A DNA stretch of 64,000 nucleotides, taken from contig JAIXOM010000059.1 in the NCBI GenBank assembly GCA_027486755.1, positions 1-64,000 on the forward strand. The letters are read 5' to 3'. The stretch is from Comamonadaceae bacterium (GTDB lineage Bacteria > Pseudomonadota > Gammaproteobacteria > Burkholderiales > Burkholderiaceae_C). The notes beneath the pieces were generated by a model. It was not told where the DNA came from. It made no database searches and saw nothing but the letters and a program-made list of their open reading frames with translations. A program made the position numbers and the translations under genes. Positions 48,551-56,966 of this stretch are shown here, one piece after another; position 1 is the stretch's first letter; every line of letters starts with the position of its first letter.

Positions 48551-48575
48551 AGAGCCCAGCCTACAATCTTCTTCA

Positions 48576-48627
48576 ACAGCAGGTTTGACCTGTTTTTTTC
48601 TGCGCCCCGCCTCGGGGCGTTTCGTTT
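48576..48627 (+). terminator. Two tandem hairpins after prmA
   Basis: The first, CAGGT/ACCTG with a three-base loop, is followed by seven T (48593-48599). The second, CGCCCCG/CGGGGCG (48603-48619), is followed by TTTCGTTT. A TACAAT at 48562-48567 lies upstream, so the hairpins may also sit in the leader of the kinase gene. Confidence 0.55.
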
Positions 48628-48648
48628 GACTTCACCTCGGTTTTGACC

Positions 48649-49548
48649 ATGCCTGCACTGATTTGCGGATCGCTTGCCTTCGACACCATCATGAGTTTTC
48701 CGGGCCGCTTCGCCCAGCAAATCCTCCCCGAGCAACTGCACATCCTCAATGTGTCGTTTCTGGTGCCGCAACTGCGCCGCGAATTCGGCGGCTGCGCTGG
48801 CAATATCGCCTACAGCCTGCATCAGCTCGGCGGTGTGCCACTGCCCATGGCCACGGTGGGCAGCGACGGCGCAGGCTATGCCCAGCGGCTCAAGCAGATG
48901 GGGATCAGCACGGAGTTCATCCGCGAGCTGGCCGATAGCTACACCGCGCAGGCCATGATCATGACCGATCAGGATAACAACCAGATCACCGCCTTCCACC
49001 CCGGGGCCATGAGCTGGGCTCATCAGACCCCGGTGCAGGCCAGGACCGACATCAAGCTTGCCATCATCTCGCCCGACGGGCGTGACGCGATGCTCGAGCA
49101 TGCCCAGCAGCTTCATGCAGCAGGCATTCCCTTTGTCTTCGACCCAGGCCAGGGTCTGCCGATGTTCAATGGTGATGAGCTGGCGCAGTTCGTCAAAATG
49201 GCCACCTGGGTCACCGTTAACGATTACGAGGCCCGTTTGCTCAGCGAGCGCATGGGCTTGGACATGGCTCAGGTCTCCAAGCAGGTCGAAGGCCTGGTGG
49301 TCACCCTCGGCGCCCAGGGCTGTGAGGTCTGGGTCGACGGTGACAAGACCCTGGTCGATCCAGTGCAGGCCCAGCAGCTGGTGGATCCGACCGGCTGCGG
49401 TGATGCGTTTCGCGGCGCCTTGCTCTATGGCTTGGAGCGCGGCTGGTCGCTGGTGCGCTGCTGTGAGCTCGGTAACCGGGTCGGCGCCCACAAGATCGCC
49501 ACACCGGGCTGCCAGAACTACACCCTGGAGCATCTGCGCCCGGCCTGA
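48649..49548 (+). CDS. PfkB-family carbohydrate/nucleoside kinase (adenosine-kinase-like)
   Basis: ATG 48649 gives 299 residues. The ribokinase-like fold shows the first PfkB signature at GGCAGNIAYSLHQLGG, a central SPDGRDAM, and the catalytic second signature DPTGCGDAFRGALLYGL with the Asp base. The N-terminal CGSLAFDTIMSFPGRF resembles adenosine-kinase-like members. Substrate specificity cannot be fixed from sequence. A TTG six bases upstream is a weaker start. Confidence 0.88.
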   Translation: MPALICGSLAFDTIMSFPGRFAQQILPEQLHILNVSFLVPQLRREFGGCAGNIAYSLHQLGGVPLPMATVGSDGAGYAQRLKQMGISTEFIRELADSYTAQAMIMTDQDNNQITAFHPGAMSWAHQTPVQARTDIKLAIISPDGRDAMLEHAQQLHAAGIPFVFDPGQGLPMFNGDELAQFVKMATWVTVNDYEARLLSERMGLDMAQVSKQVEGLVVTLGAQGCEVWVDGDKTLVDPVQAQQLVDPTGCGDAFRGALLYGLERGWSLVRCCELGNRVGAHKIATPGCQNYTLEHLRPA

Positions 49549-49731
49549 GTCGGCTTCTGGCCTGCAGGGCACCTTGCAGCGCGCTGCAGTCGATGCGGGC
49601 AACAGCCTCGGCAGGGGTGTGCACCTACCTGCTTGAGCCGGCTGACATGGCCGGGGTGGATGTGCAGATCACGCGCATGCAGGCCCAGCATGTCGGCCAG
49701 CGCGCGCAACAACTCTGCCTCGCAGCCATCA

Positions 49732-49764
49732 ATTAAAAAGCCCAACATCTTGCGATGTTGGGCT
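49732..49764 (-). terminator. Intrinsic terminator of the histone-like gene
   Basis: Read on the minus strand, AGCCCAACATC and GATGTTGGGCT form a perfect 11-bp stem with a four-base loop, followed by a T-run. It lies 24 bases after the stop. The stretch 49549-49731 beyond it has no gene that I can support. Confidence 0.92.
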
Positions 49765-49787
49765 CATGGGCAGAATTACCTTACTGC

Positions 49788-50231
49788 TCAGGGCTTGCCG
49801 GCCGTGGGAAACGGCCAAGCTGCTTGCGGGTTCAGAGTGGTCTGAGCCGCAGGGGCGGCCGGGGCAGCGGGTGCTTTGGCGGCAGGCTTTTTGGCAGCCT
49901 TTTTCGCAGCGGCCTTCTTGGCAGCAGGCTTTTTCGCAGCAGGCTTTTTCGCTACCTTCTTGGCAGCAGCCTTTTTCGCGGCAGGCTTAGCAGCAGCGGC
50001 TTTCTTGGCAGGAGCCTTCTTCGCTACGGCCTTCTTCGCTACGGCCTTTTTTGCAGCAGGCTTAGCAGCAGCGGCTTTCTTGGCAGGAGCCTTTTTGGCC
50101 GGGGCCTTCTTCACAGCAGCTTTTTTGGCCGGGGCCTTCTTGGCTGCGGGCTTCTTAGCGGCCGGCTTCTTAGCAGCGACCTTCTTCGGTGCAGCAGCTT
50201 TTTTAGCTGCGGGTTGTTTTGCAGTTGCCAT
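49788..50231 (-). CDS. Histone H1-like Lys/Ala/Pro-rich DNA-binding protein
   Basis: The 147-residue protein is almost entirely made of KKPAA, KKAPA and KKAAA units up to about residue 120, then an Ala/Pro stretch and the non-repetitive end QTTLNPQAAWPFPTAGKP. AAGGAG lies six bases before ATG 50231. Such tails resemble eukaryotic H1 and bacterial HC1/AlgP-type proteins that bind DNA without a fixed fold. Its own terminator follows. The low-complexity composition resembles the DksA tail. Confidence 0.88.
   Translation of the reverse strand: MATAKQPAAKKAAAPKKVAAKKPAAKKPAAKKAPAKKAAVKKAPAKKAPAKKAAAAKPAAKKAVAKKAVAKKAPAKKAAAAKPAAKKAAAKKVAKKPAAKKPAAKKAAAKKAAKKPAAKAPAAPAAPAAQTTLNPQAAWPFPTAGKP
49981..50093 (-). 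repeat. 38-bp direct repeat within the histone-like gene
   Basis: The same 38 bases start at 49981 and 50056, 75 bp apart, coding for KAPAKKAAAAKPA. This suggests the tail grows and shrinks by slippage or recombination. Confidence 0.75.
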
Positions 50232-50430
50232 AGTTTTCTCCTTGATCACATTGCAAAGAGCACTTCACGGAAGGAAACCGTGAAGCGATCCACGGGGTTG
50301 GGCTGCCGAAGCTGGCCCAGCGCCGCGAACACGGTAAAGCCAAGCTGTACTTCTCGGGCAAGAAGCGATGGGCTTGGCGTCTCAGTCGGATGCATTGTCC
50401 TGGATGGATGGTGGGGTTGAAGGCAGCCTG

Positions 50431-51630
50431 TCAATCCCAGGACAGCGCGCCACCCGACTGGTATTCAATCACACGGGTCTCAAAGAAGTTGCGTTCCTTC
50501 TTGAGGTCGATCATCTCGCTCATCCAGGGAAAGGGGTTTTCCTCATGGGGGAAAAGCGCTTCCAGACCGATCTGGGTGGCGCGCCGGTTGGCGATGTAGC
50601 GCAGATAGCCTTTGAACATGGAGGCGTTGAGGCCCAACACGCCGCGCGGCATGGTGTCTTCCGCGTAGCGGTATTCGAGTTCGACGGCCTTCATAAACAA
50701 GCCCTTGATCTCTTCCTTGAACTCGGTCGTCCACAGATGTGGGTTTTCGAGCTTGAGCTGGTTGATCAGGTCGATGCCGAAGTTGCAGTGCATGGACTCG
50801 TCACGCAGGATGTATTGGTACTGCTCAGCAGCGCCGGTCATCTTGTTCTGCCGGCCCAGCGCCAGGATCTGGGTGAAGCCGACGTAGAAGAACAGTCCTT
50901 CCATCAGGCAGGCGAACACAATCAAGGACTTGAGCAGGGACTGATCGGTCTCGGTGGTGCCGGTGTGGAAGTTCGGGTCCATGATCGCCTCGATGAAGGG
51001 GATCAGGAACTGGTCCTTGTCGCGGATGGACTGCACCTCGTTGTAGGCATTGAAGATCTCGGCTTCATCGAGCCCCAGCGACTCAACGATGTACTGATAG
51101 GCGTGGGTGTGAATCGCCTCTTCAAAGGCCTGACGCAGCAGGAACTGACGGCACTCGGGCGCGGTGATGTGCCGGTAGGTGCCCAGCACGATGTTGTTGG
51201 CCGCCAGCGAGTCGGCGGTGACGAAGAAGCCGAGGTTGCGCATGACGATGCGGCGCTCGTCTTCGGTCAGCCCATTGGGGTCTTTCCAGAGCGCGATGTC
51301 GCGCGTCATGTTCACTTCCTGCGGCATCCAGTGGTTGGCGCAGGTGGCCAGGTATTTCTCCCAGGCCCACTTGTACTTGAAGGGCACCAGTTGGTTGACG
51401 TCGGTCTGCCCATTGATGATGCGCTTGTCAGCCGCACGGATGCGGCGAGCGCTTTCTGTTTTGACGGGGGCAGTGATGGGCGCTGCCGCTGGCATGATCG
51501 CCGGGGCGATGGCGCCGTCGTGGAGCACGCGCGTTGCGGGCAACTCGGGGGGAAGCTCAACCGGGCGGCCATTTGGCATGGCGCCGACATTTTGCACAGA
51601 GGGTTTGACTTCTTCGTCCCAGGACAACAT
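50431..51630 (-). CDS. nrdB: Ribonucleotide reductase class Ia, beta subunit
   Basis: NrdB holds the di-iron tyrosyl radical needed by NrdA. ATG 51630 starts [13 protein letters not shown], giving 399 residues; the frame is open upstream to 51723 without homology. The conserved [13 protein letters not shown] carries Glu and His iron ligands and the radical Tyr in the ExxHxxxY pattern, and [12 protein letters not shown] carries further ligands. About 70 N-terminal residues (Pro/Ala-rich) precede the core. A TACAAT at 51656-51651 may be its own promoter, in addition to readthrough from nrdA. Confidence 0.95.
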   Translation of the reverse strand: MLSWDEEVKPSVQNVGAMPNGRPVELPPELPATRVLHDGAIAPAIMPAAAPITAPVKTESARRIRAADKRIINGQTDVNQLVPFKYKWAWEKYLATCANHWMPQEVNMTRDIALWKDPNGLTEDERRIVMRNLGFFVTADSLAANNIVLGTYRHITAPECRQFLLRQAFEEAIHTHAYQYIVESLGLDEAEIFNAYNEVQSIRDKDQFLIPFIEAIMDPNFHTGTTETDQSLLKSLIVFACLMEGLFFYVGFTQILALGRQNKMTGAAEQYQYILRDESMHCNFGIDLINQLKLENPHLWTTEFKEEIKGLFMKAVELEYRYAEDTMPRGVLGLNASMFKGYLRYIANRRATQIGLEALFPHEENPFPWMSEMIDLKKERNFFETRVIEYQSGGALSWD

Positions 51631-51798
51631 ACAAAAATCCAATTCTTCCGATTGTAGAAAGGTACGCGAATAAAGAAAACTAAATCTTTTGCTCGGCACC
51701 AAAAACCTGTTGCTCAATTGCATCGCGACAAGTCGGCTTACTGCGGCCTGGGATGCCGCACATCAGCGGCATCAGCGCACACTCGCGCCGATGCTGAT

Positions 51799-54717
51799 TT
51801 ACTGACACGCTTCGCAGCCGGGGTCGTCAATCGCGCAGAACTTGATGTCAGTGGCCGGCGTGCTGTCCATCTGTGCACGCGCTGCGGCAGCAGCTGCCTC
51901 GATCGCGCTGGCTGCACTGGTCGCTGCGGCAGCAGCAGCCGTGGGCGAACCTGAGGACACCGCGTTGAGCTGACCGGCCTGTACGGTTGACTTCTCGGCG
52001 TGCGTGGCGCCCATGGTGCGCAGGTAGTAGGTGGTCTTCAAACCGCGCAGCCAGGCCAGCTTGTAGGTGTCGTCGAGCTTTTTGCCCGAAGCGCCGGACA
52101 TGTAGATGTTGAGCGACTGCGCCTGATCGATCCACTTCTGGCGGCGGGCCGCGGCCTCCACGATCCACTGTGGTTCGATCTCGAAGGCGGTAGCGTACAG
52201 GGCCTTGATCTCTTGCGGTACCCGGTCAATGGGGCGCAGCGAACCGTCGAAATGCTTGAGGTCGACCACCATCACATCGTCCCACAGCCCCAGGCGCTTG
52301 AGGTCACGCACCAGGTAGCTGTTGATCACGGTGAATTCGCCCGAGAGATTGGACTTGACCGACAGATTGCCAAAGCTGGGCTCGATGCAGGCGTCAACCC
52401 CGATGATGTTGGAGATCGTCGCGGTCGGGGCAATGGCCACGCAGTTGGAATTGCGCATGCCGTCCTGAGCGATCTTCTTGCGCAGCGCATCCCAATCGAG
52501 GGTGCTGGAGCGGTCGACTTCCAGGTAGCCGCCGCGCTCGCGCGCCAGCAGGTCCAGGGTGTCGGGCGGCAGGATACCGCGGTCCCACAGCGAGCCCTTG
52601 TAGCTCGAGTATTTGCCGCGCTCGCGCGCCAGTTCGGTCGAGGCCCAGTAGGCGTGGTAGCAGACCGCTTCCATGGACCGGTCTGCGAACTCGATGGCCT
52701 GCTCGCTGCCATAGGGGATGCGCAGTTCATACAGGCTGTCTTGGAAGGCCATGATGCCCAGCCCCACCGGGCGGTGACGCATATTGGAATCGCGTGCTTT
52801 CTTGACCGCGTAGTAGTTGATGTCGATCACGTTGTCGAGCATGCGCATCGCGGTGGTGATGGTCTTCTTGAGCTTGTCCTGGTCGATCTGGCCGTCCTTG
52901 AGGTGACGCACCAGATTGACCGAGCCCAGGTTGCAGACCGCGGTTTCGGTGTCGCTGGTGTTGAGAGTGATCTCGGTACACAGATTGGATGAATGCACCA
53001 CGCCCACATGTTGTTGGGGCGAGCGCACATTGCAGGCGTCCTTGAAGGTCACCCAGGGGTGGCCGGTCTCGAACAGCATGGACAGCATCTTGCGCCACAG
53101 GTCAGTGGCTCCCACTTTACGGCTGGGCTTGATCTCGCCCCGCTCGGCTTTGGCCTCATAAGCCACATAAGCTTTCTCGAAGGCCTCGCCGTAGAGGTCG
53201 TGCAGGTCCGGGCAGTCGGAGGGTGAGAACAGGGTCCACTGGCCTTTTTCCATGACCCTGCGCATGAACAGGTCGGGGATCCAGTTGGCCGTGTTCATGT
53301 CGTGGGTACGACGGCGGTCATCGCCGGTGTTCTTGCGCAGCTCCAGGAACTCTTCGATGTCCAGGTGCCATGTCTCCAGATAGGTACAGACCGCCCCCTT
53401 GCGCTTGCCGCCTTGGTTGACCGCAACGGCTGTGTCGTTGACCACCTTCAGGAAAGGCACCACGCCCTGCGATTCGCCGTTGGTGCCCTTGATGTGCGAG
53501 CCCAGGGCGCGCACCCGGGTCCAGTCGTTGCCCAGACCGCCGGCAAATTTGGACAGCAGCGCGTTTTCCTTGATCGACTCATAAATGCCGTCCAGGTCGT
53601 CGGGCACCGTGGTCAGGTAGCAGCTCGACAGCTGCGAGCGCAGCGTTCCGCTGTTGAACAGGGTGGGCGTACTCGACATGAAGTCGAAGGACGACAACAG
53701 CTCGTAGAACTCGATGGCGCGCGCCTCGCGGTCGATTTCACCCAGCGACAGGCCCATGGCCACCCGCATGAAAAAGGCTTGCGGCAGTTCGATGCGCGCC
53801 TTGCGCACATGCAGGAAGTAGCGGTCATACAGGGTCTGCAGGCCCAGGTAGTCAAACTGCAGGTCGCGCTCGGGCTTGAGGGCGGCGCCCAGACGGGCCA
53901 GGTCGAACTGCTGCAGCCGCTCGTCGAGCAGCTCGTTTTTCACGCCTTTGGCAATGAACTGCGGAAAGTAATCCGGGTAGCGGCTGACCATTTCTTCTTG
54001 TTTGACCTCTTCGCCCAGGATCTCGCGGCGGATGGTGTGCATCAACAGGCGCGAGGTGACGTAGGTGTAGTCGGGGTCCTTTTCAATCAGAGTGCGCGCG
54101 GCCATGATGGCCGCCTTGTAGACCTCGTCGATCGGAACGCCGTCGTACAGATTGCGTTTGGTCTCGGCAACGATGGGCTCGGGCTTGACGTCGGTACCGA
54201 GGCCGGCGCAGGATTCCTGGATCAGGCGGTGCAGCCCTTCGATGTCGAGCGCGACGCGTTGGCCGCGGTCGGTGACATAGAGGGTGGGCTGAGCGACAGC
54301 GCTTGGGGTGCCCTGGCGAGCCCTTTCCTGGGTGCGCTTTTCGCGGTAGAGCACATAGGCACGGGCGATCTCGTGATGGCCGCCGCGCATCAGCCCGAGC
54401 TCGACATGGTCCTGCACGTCCTCTATGTGGAAAGTGCCTCCGCCCGGGCGCGAGCGCATCAATGCGCGGATCACCGCTTGGGTCAGTTGGTCGACCGTCT
54501 CGCGCACGCTGGCCGAAGCGGCGCCCTGGGTGCCATGTACCGCCAGAAAAGCCTTCATCATGGCCACGGCGATCTTGTTGGGCTCGAAGGGCACCACTGC
54601 GCCGTTACGGCGAATGATTTGGTAGCTGGCGTAGACCGAGGCCGGGGGGCTTTCGATCGGCGTGCTCAAGCCGGGGTTGCTGGAGCCGGTGAGGGGAGCT
54701 TGGGTGGCGGTTTGCAT
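51799..54717 (-). CDS. nrdA: Ribonucleotide reductase class Ia, alpha subunit
   Basis: NrdA reduces ribonucleoside diphosphates. ATG 54717 gives 972 residues; a TTG at 54738 is a weaker start. The N-terminal ATP cone (IIRRNGAVVPFEPNKIAVAM) is followed by a second cone-like segment (about 150-240). Catalytic cysteines lie in LSSCYLTTVPDD and NLCTEITLNTSDTETAVCNLG. The C-terminal redox pair is in DDPGCEACQ, joined by an Ala-rich linker of about 40 residues that is longer than usual. nrdB lies 168 bases downstream. Confidence 0.96.
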   Translation of the reverse strand: MQTATQAPLTGSSNPGLSTPIESPPASVYASYQIIRRNGAVVPFEPNKIAVAMMKAFLAVHGTQGAASASVRETVDQLTQAVIRALMRSRPGGGTFHIEDVQDHVELGLMRGGHHEIARAYVLYREKRTQERARQGTPSAVAQPTLYVTDRGQRVALDIEGLHRLIQESCAGLGTDVKPEPIVAETKRNLYDGVPIDEVYKAAIMAARTLIEKDPDYTYVTSRLLMHTIRREILGEEVKQEEMVSRYPDYFPQFIAKGVKNELLDERLQQFDLARLGAALKPERDLQFDYLGLQTLYDRYFLHVRKARIELPQAFFMRVAMGLSLGEIDREARAIEFYELLSSFDFMSSTPTLFNSGTLRSQLSSCYLTTVPDDLDGIYESIKENALLSKFAGGLGNDWTRVRALGSHIKGTNGESQGVVPFLKVVNDTAVAVNQGGKRKGAVCTYLETWHLDIEEFLELRKNTGDDRRRTHDMNTANWIPDLFMRRVMEKGQWTLFSPSDCPDLHDLYGEAFEKAYVAYEAKAERGEIKPSRKVGATDLWRKMLSMLFETGHPWVTFKDACNVRSPQQHVGVVHSSNLCTEITLNTSDTETAVCNLGSVNLVRHLKDGQIDQDKLKKTITTAMRMLDNVIDINYYAVKKARDSNMRHRPVGLGIMAFQDSLYELRIPYGSEQAIEFADRSMEAVCYHAYWASTELARERGKYSSYKGSLWDRGILPPDTLDLLARERGGYLEVDRSSTLDWDALRKKIAQDGMRNSNCVAIAPTATISNIIGVDACIEPSFGNLSVKSNLSGEFTVINSYLVRDLKRLGLWDDVMVVDLKHFDGSLRPIDRVPQEIKALYATAFEIEPQWIVEAAARRQKWIDQAQSLNIYMSGASGKKLDDTYKLAWLRGLKTTYYLRTMGATHAEKSTVQAGQLNAVSSGSPTAAAAAATSAASAIEAAAAAARAQMDSTPATDIKFCAIDDPGCEACQ

Positions 54718-54738
54718 GTGTCCTCTGACTGTTTTCAA

Positions 54739-54937
54739 TTCTTGTCGGGTGCCCTAGGGGACTTAGGCTGCCTGGCTGCGCAGGGATGCTGATCTTGCAC
54801 CCTGCGTGCAGAGTGAACGTAAAAAAATGAATCCAAAAAAAGTGTGCAGAGATCGTGCCCATCGCTGCAGGCCGGGATCGCACGGGTCTGAAATATCGGG
54901 GGTGGGGCGGACATCGACCGGGGTGTTTGTTCAGCGC
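54739..54937 (-). other. Structured 5' leader of nrdA
   Basis: From the predicted start near 54937 to the nrdA ATG the leader is about 220 nt. It holds an interrupted hairpin (TGCAG/CTGCA arms at 54865-54869 and 54845-54849) directly followed on the minus strand by CAC and seven T (54841-54835), a second run of seven T (54827-54821), and a hairpin of nine pairs with one bulge (54805-54780). The first looks terminator-like. No ORF of note is seen in it. Confidence 0.4.
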
Positions 54938-54940
54938 TTA

Positions 54941-54990
54941 AGCACTATACCTAGGGTCCATGGGGAATTCAAGCACTAGATGTAGCGTTT
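54941..54990 (-). promoter_or_regulatory. nrdA: nrdA promoter with two NrdR-like boxes
   Basis: On the minus strand TTGAAT (54972-54967), a 17-bp spacer and TATAGT (54949-54944) form a good sigma-70 promoter. Two sites related to the NrdR consensus, each containing CACTANA on the plus strand (54943 and 54974), lie 31 bp apart, three helical turns, over the -10 and just upstream of the -35. NrdR represses ribonucleotide reductase genes through such paired boxes. The rest of the gap to ampD (54991-55265) has nothing that I can support. Confidence 0.7.
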
Positions 54991-55265
54991 TTGCAATCCA
55001 GACCCTTGCCGGGCGGCGGGCTGTTGAACGGGTCGGTCGACATGCGGATTCAGGGGTCGGAGTCTCGCTCAGATCCCGACTGCCGGCGCAAGCGTTTAAA
55101 AATGTGAACTCGCACAGCGCAAGCCTTGATTCATGCCGATCGCGGCGTGATTCGGTCCGCTAGACCGCATCAAGCTTGGCTTCCAGGGCCAGGCCGCTGG
55201 CATCAAGTCGCCACAATGCACCCCCTGAAAGCTGTTACGCGCAGGCCGCCGCGCCTGTCCGGGTT

Positions 55266-55868
55266 TTATCGAGGAAAATTTTTCGGGAAACAGCGCGCAG
55301 GCAGGCCCAGCGCCTTTTGCAGGCGGGGCCAGTCAAAGCCCGGACCGGGGTCTTGTTTGCGCCCAGGCGCCACATGTTCATGCCCGACCAGATGCTCGAT
55401 CGGATGGGCCTGCAAGAGCGCGGCGCACAGGCTGCTCAGGGTTTCATACTGTGCGGATTCAAATGGCCCGTCGTCCACCCCCTCGAGCTCGATGCCGATG
55501 GAGTAGTCGTTGCAGTTGTCCCGGCCCAGGTAGTGCGACTGTCCGGCATGCCAAGCCCTATCGGGGCAGGCCACGAATTGCCAGAGCGCGCCATCGCGCG
55601 CGATGAAGAAATGCGCCGACACCTGCAGGCCGCGGATGGACTCAAAGTAAGGGTGGACCTGCCAGTCCAGCCGATTGGTGAACAGCTCCTGCACGTAGCC
55701 CTGGCCATACTGGCCGGGCGGCAAGCTGATGGCGTGAATGACGATCAGGTCTATCGCCACCCCCTCAGGCCGTGCACCAAAGTTGGGCGAGTCTAGTCGG
55801 CGCGCATAGCCGTACCAGCCCTCATGCCAGAGCCCGGTCTGCGCACCGGCGTCGGGTTTGCCTCTCAC
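55266..55868 (-). CDS. ampD: 1,6-Anhydro-N-acetylmuramyl-L-alanine amidase
   Basis: AmpD cuts the peptide from anhydro-muropeptides in the cytoplasm, feeding Mpl. The GTG start at 55868 overlaps the upstream stop (GTGA), giving 200 residues. Zinc ligands are in VIHAIS, GHEHVAPGRKQDPGPGF (His and Asp), and family motifs VSAHFFIARDGALWQFV and SIGIELEG are present. There is no signal peptide, as expected. Confidence 0.93.
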   Translation of the reverse strand: MRGKPDAGAQTGLWHEGWYGYARRLDSPNFGARPEGVAIDLIVIHAISLPPGQYGQGYVQELFTNRLDWQVHPYFESIRGLQVSAHFFIARDGALWQFVACPDRAWHAGQSHYLGRDNCNDYSIGIELEGVDDGPFESAQYETLSSLCAALLQAHPIEHLVGHEHVAPGRKQDPGPGFDWPRLQKALGLPARCFPKNFPR

Positions 55869-56101
55869 TGTCCCTCAGCCGCCTGCCGGTGGGCTGCGCT
55901 GCAGTAGCTACCCTTGCCACCTGCGATGGCATCAGCGCCAGGAAGGTGCACGCCGCAGTGGCGGCAGGCGATCATGTCCTGAGGCGGCGGTGGGGCCGGC
56001 GGCTGCTTGGGCGCCTGGCTTCTTTCGGTGCCACGCCCTGCCAGCGAGCGCCACCACCACAGTGCGAGCAGGGCCAGCGCGATCAGCAACAGGTATTTCA
56101 T
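55865..56101 (-). CDS. PP0621-type small membrane-anchored zinc-ribbon protein
   Basis: This 78-residue protein has an N-terminal hydrophobic segment (MKYLLLIALALLALWWW), a Pro-rich linker, and a C-terminal CRHCGVHLP ... YCSAAH pattern suggesting a metal-binding ribbon. PP0621-family proteins of this build are common next to ampD in betaproteobacteria; their function is not known. It overlaps ampD by four bases and follows the CcsA-like gene by six. Confidence 0.8.
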   Translation of the reverse strand: MKYLLLIALALLALWWWRSLAGRGTERSQAPKQPPAPPPPQDMIACRHCGVHLPGADAIAGGKGSYCSAAHRQAAEGQ

Positions 56102-56107
56102 GCGCCG

Positions 56108-56908
56108 TCAGCCTCTTTGCAGGATGACTTCCAGCACGAAGCGCGAGCCCAGATAGCCGAGCAACAACAGGCCCGCTCCTAAATAGAGTACGTGCACCGC
56201 CTGCCGGCCGCGCCAGCCCCGCAGGCGGCGGCCGATCAGCAGCCCTGCAAAGATGAACCATGCCAGCATCGAAAACACCGTTTTGTGGTTGAGGGCCGCA
56301 TGCATCCGGCCTGCATAGACGGTTTCGGCAAAGTACCAACCCGCCAGCAGGCTGGCAGTCAGCAGCACAAATCCCGCTTGCACAAAGCGAAAGGTCAGGC
56401 GTTCGAGCGTGAGCAGCGGCATGCCTCGGTCGATGTCGGCCATTTCCCGCAGCCGTTTCTCAGAGCGGGCCATCAGCCAACCGTGCAACACCGCTGCGGT
56501 AAACAGGCCATAGGAGGCGATGCCCAAAGCCCAGTGCAGGGGCAGCCAGGCCGAGGCTATCGTCTCGTAGCTCACGCCCGGGAAATGTTGGGGCAGCAGC
56601 ACCGCCACCGTTCCAACACCGGACAGGGGGGAGCCCGAGCCCAGTTGGGGCAGCAGCTCGTTTTCAATCGCAATAACCGCCAGCACCAGCCAGATCGTCA
56701 TCGACAGGGCCGGCGCAAAGCCAAAGCGCGGCGGCTGCCCGAACAGCCCTTCGGCCAGACTCAAGGCGTGCAGCAGCCAGGCCAGCACAAAAATGGCCCG
56801 GCTGGGGCCCTTGCCCAGGCGCTTGCTCGCGATAGCCAGCACCAAATAGGCCAGGGCGGCCACGGTTGCAATCACATAAGCCCAGGCGGGGCTCAAGGCT
56901 AGAATCAT
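56108..56908 (-). CDS. CcsA/HemX-like cytochrome c assembly-type membrane protein
   Basis: ATG 56908 gives 266 residues with about eight membrane segments. The Trp-rich and His motifs LHWALGIASYGLFTAAVLHGWLM and ALNHKTVFSMLAWFIF fit the CcsA/CcmC heme-handling family, where paired His residues bind heme. Members next to ffh in Burkholderiales are annotated as cytochrome c biogenesis proteins; actual heme transfer is not shown. It diverges from ffh. Confidence 0.82.
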   Translation of the reverse strand: MILALSPAWAYVIATVAALAYLVLAIASKRLGKGPSRAIFVLAWLLHALSLAEGLFGQPPRFGFAPALSMTIWLVLAVIAIENELLPQLGSGSPLSGVGTVAVLLPQHFPGVSYETIASAWLPLHWALGIASYGLFTAAVLHGWLMARSEKRLREMADIDRGMPLLTLERLTFRFVQAGFVLLTASLLAGWYFAETVYAGRMHAALNHKTVFSMLAWFIFAGLLIGRRLRGWRGRQAVHVLYLGAGLLLLGYLGSRFVLEVILQRG

Positions 56909-56920
56909 GCGCACAGTTTA
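56909..56920 (-). promoter_or_regulatory. ccsA-like gene -10-like box, leaderless spacing
   Basis: On the minus strand TAAACT (56920-56915), six bases, then ATG 56908. Confidence 0.45.
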
Positions 56921-56966
56921 GCCTTCCACCCACCTCGGCGCCGAGCTTGCCCTTGCGCCGCCAGCC

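Noticed and set aside
49518..49748. 76-codon minus-strand frame after the kinase
   Set aside because: Its start codon lies inside the terminator stem of the histone-like gene and it runs into the kinase on the opposite strand.
49981..50093. Possible CRISPR-like repeats
   Set aside because: The repeats are codon-level units of the histone-like protein with no unique spacers of constant length.
49876..50283. Hydrophobic plus-strand frame with FLAAGFF-like repeats
   Set aside because: Complement of the histone-like KKPAA repeats; the minus-strand gene has a ribosome site and terminator.
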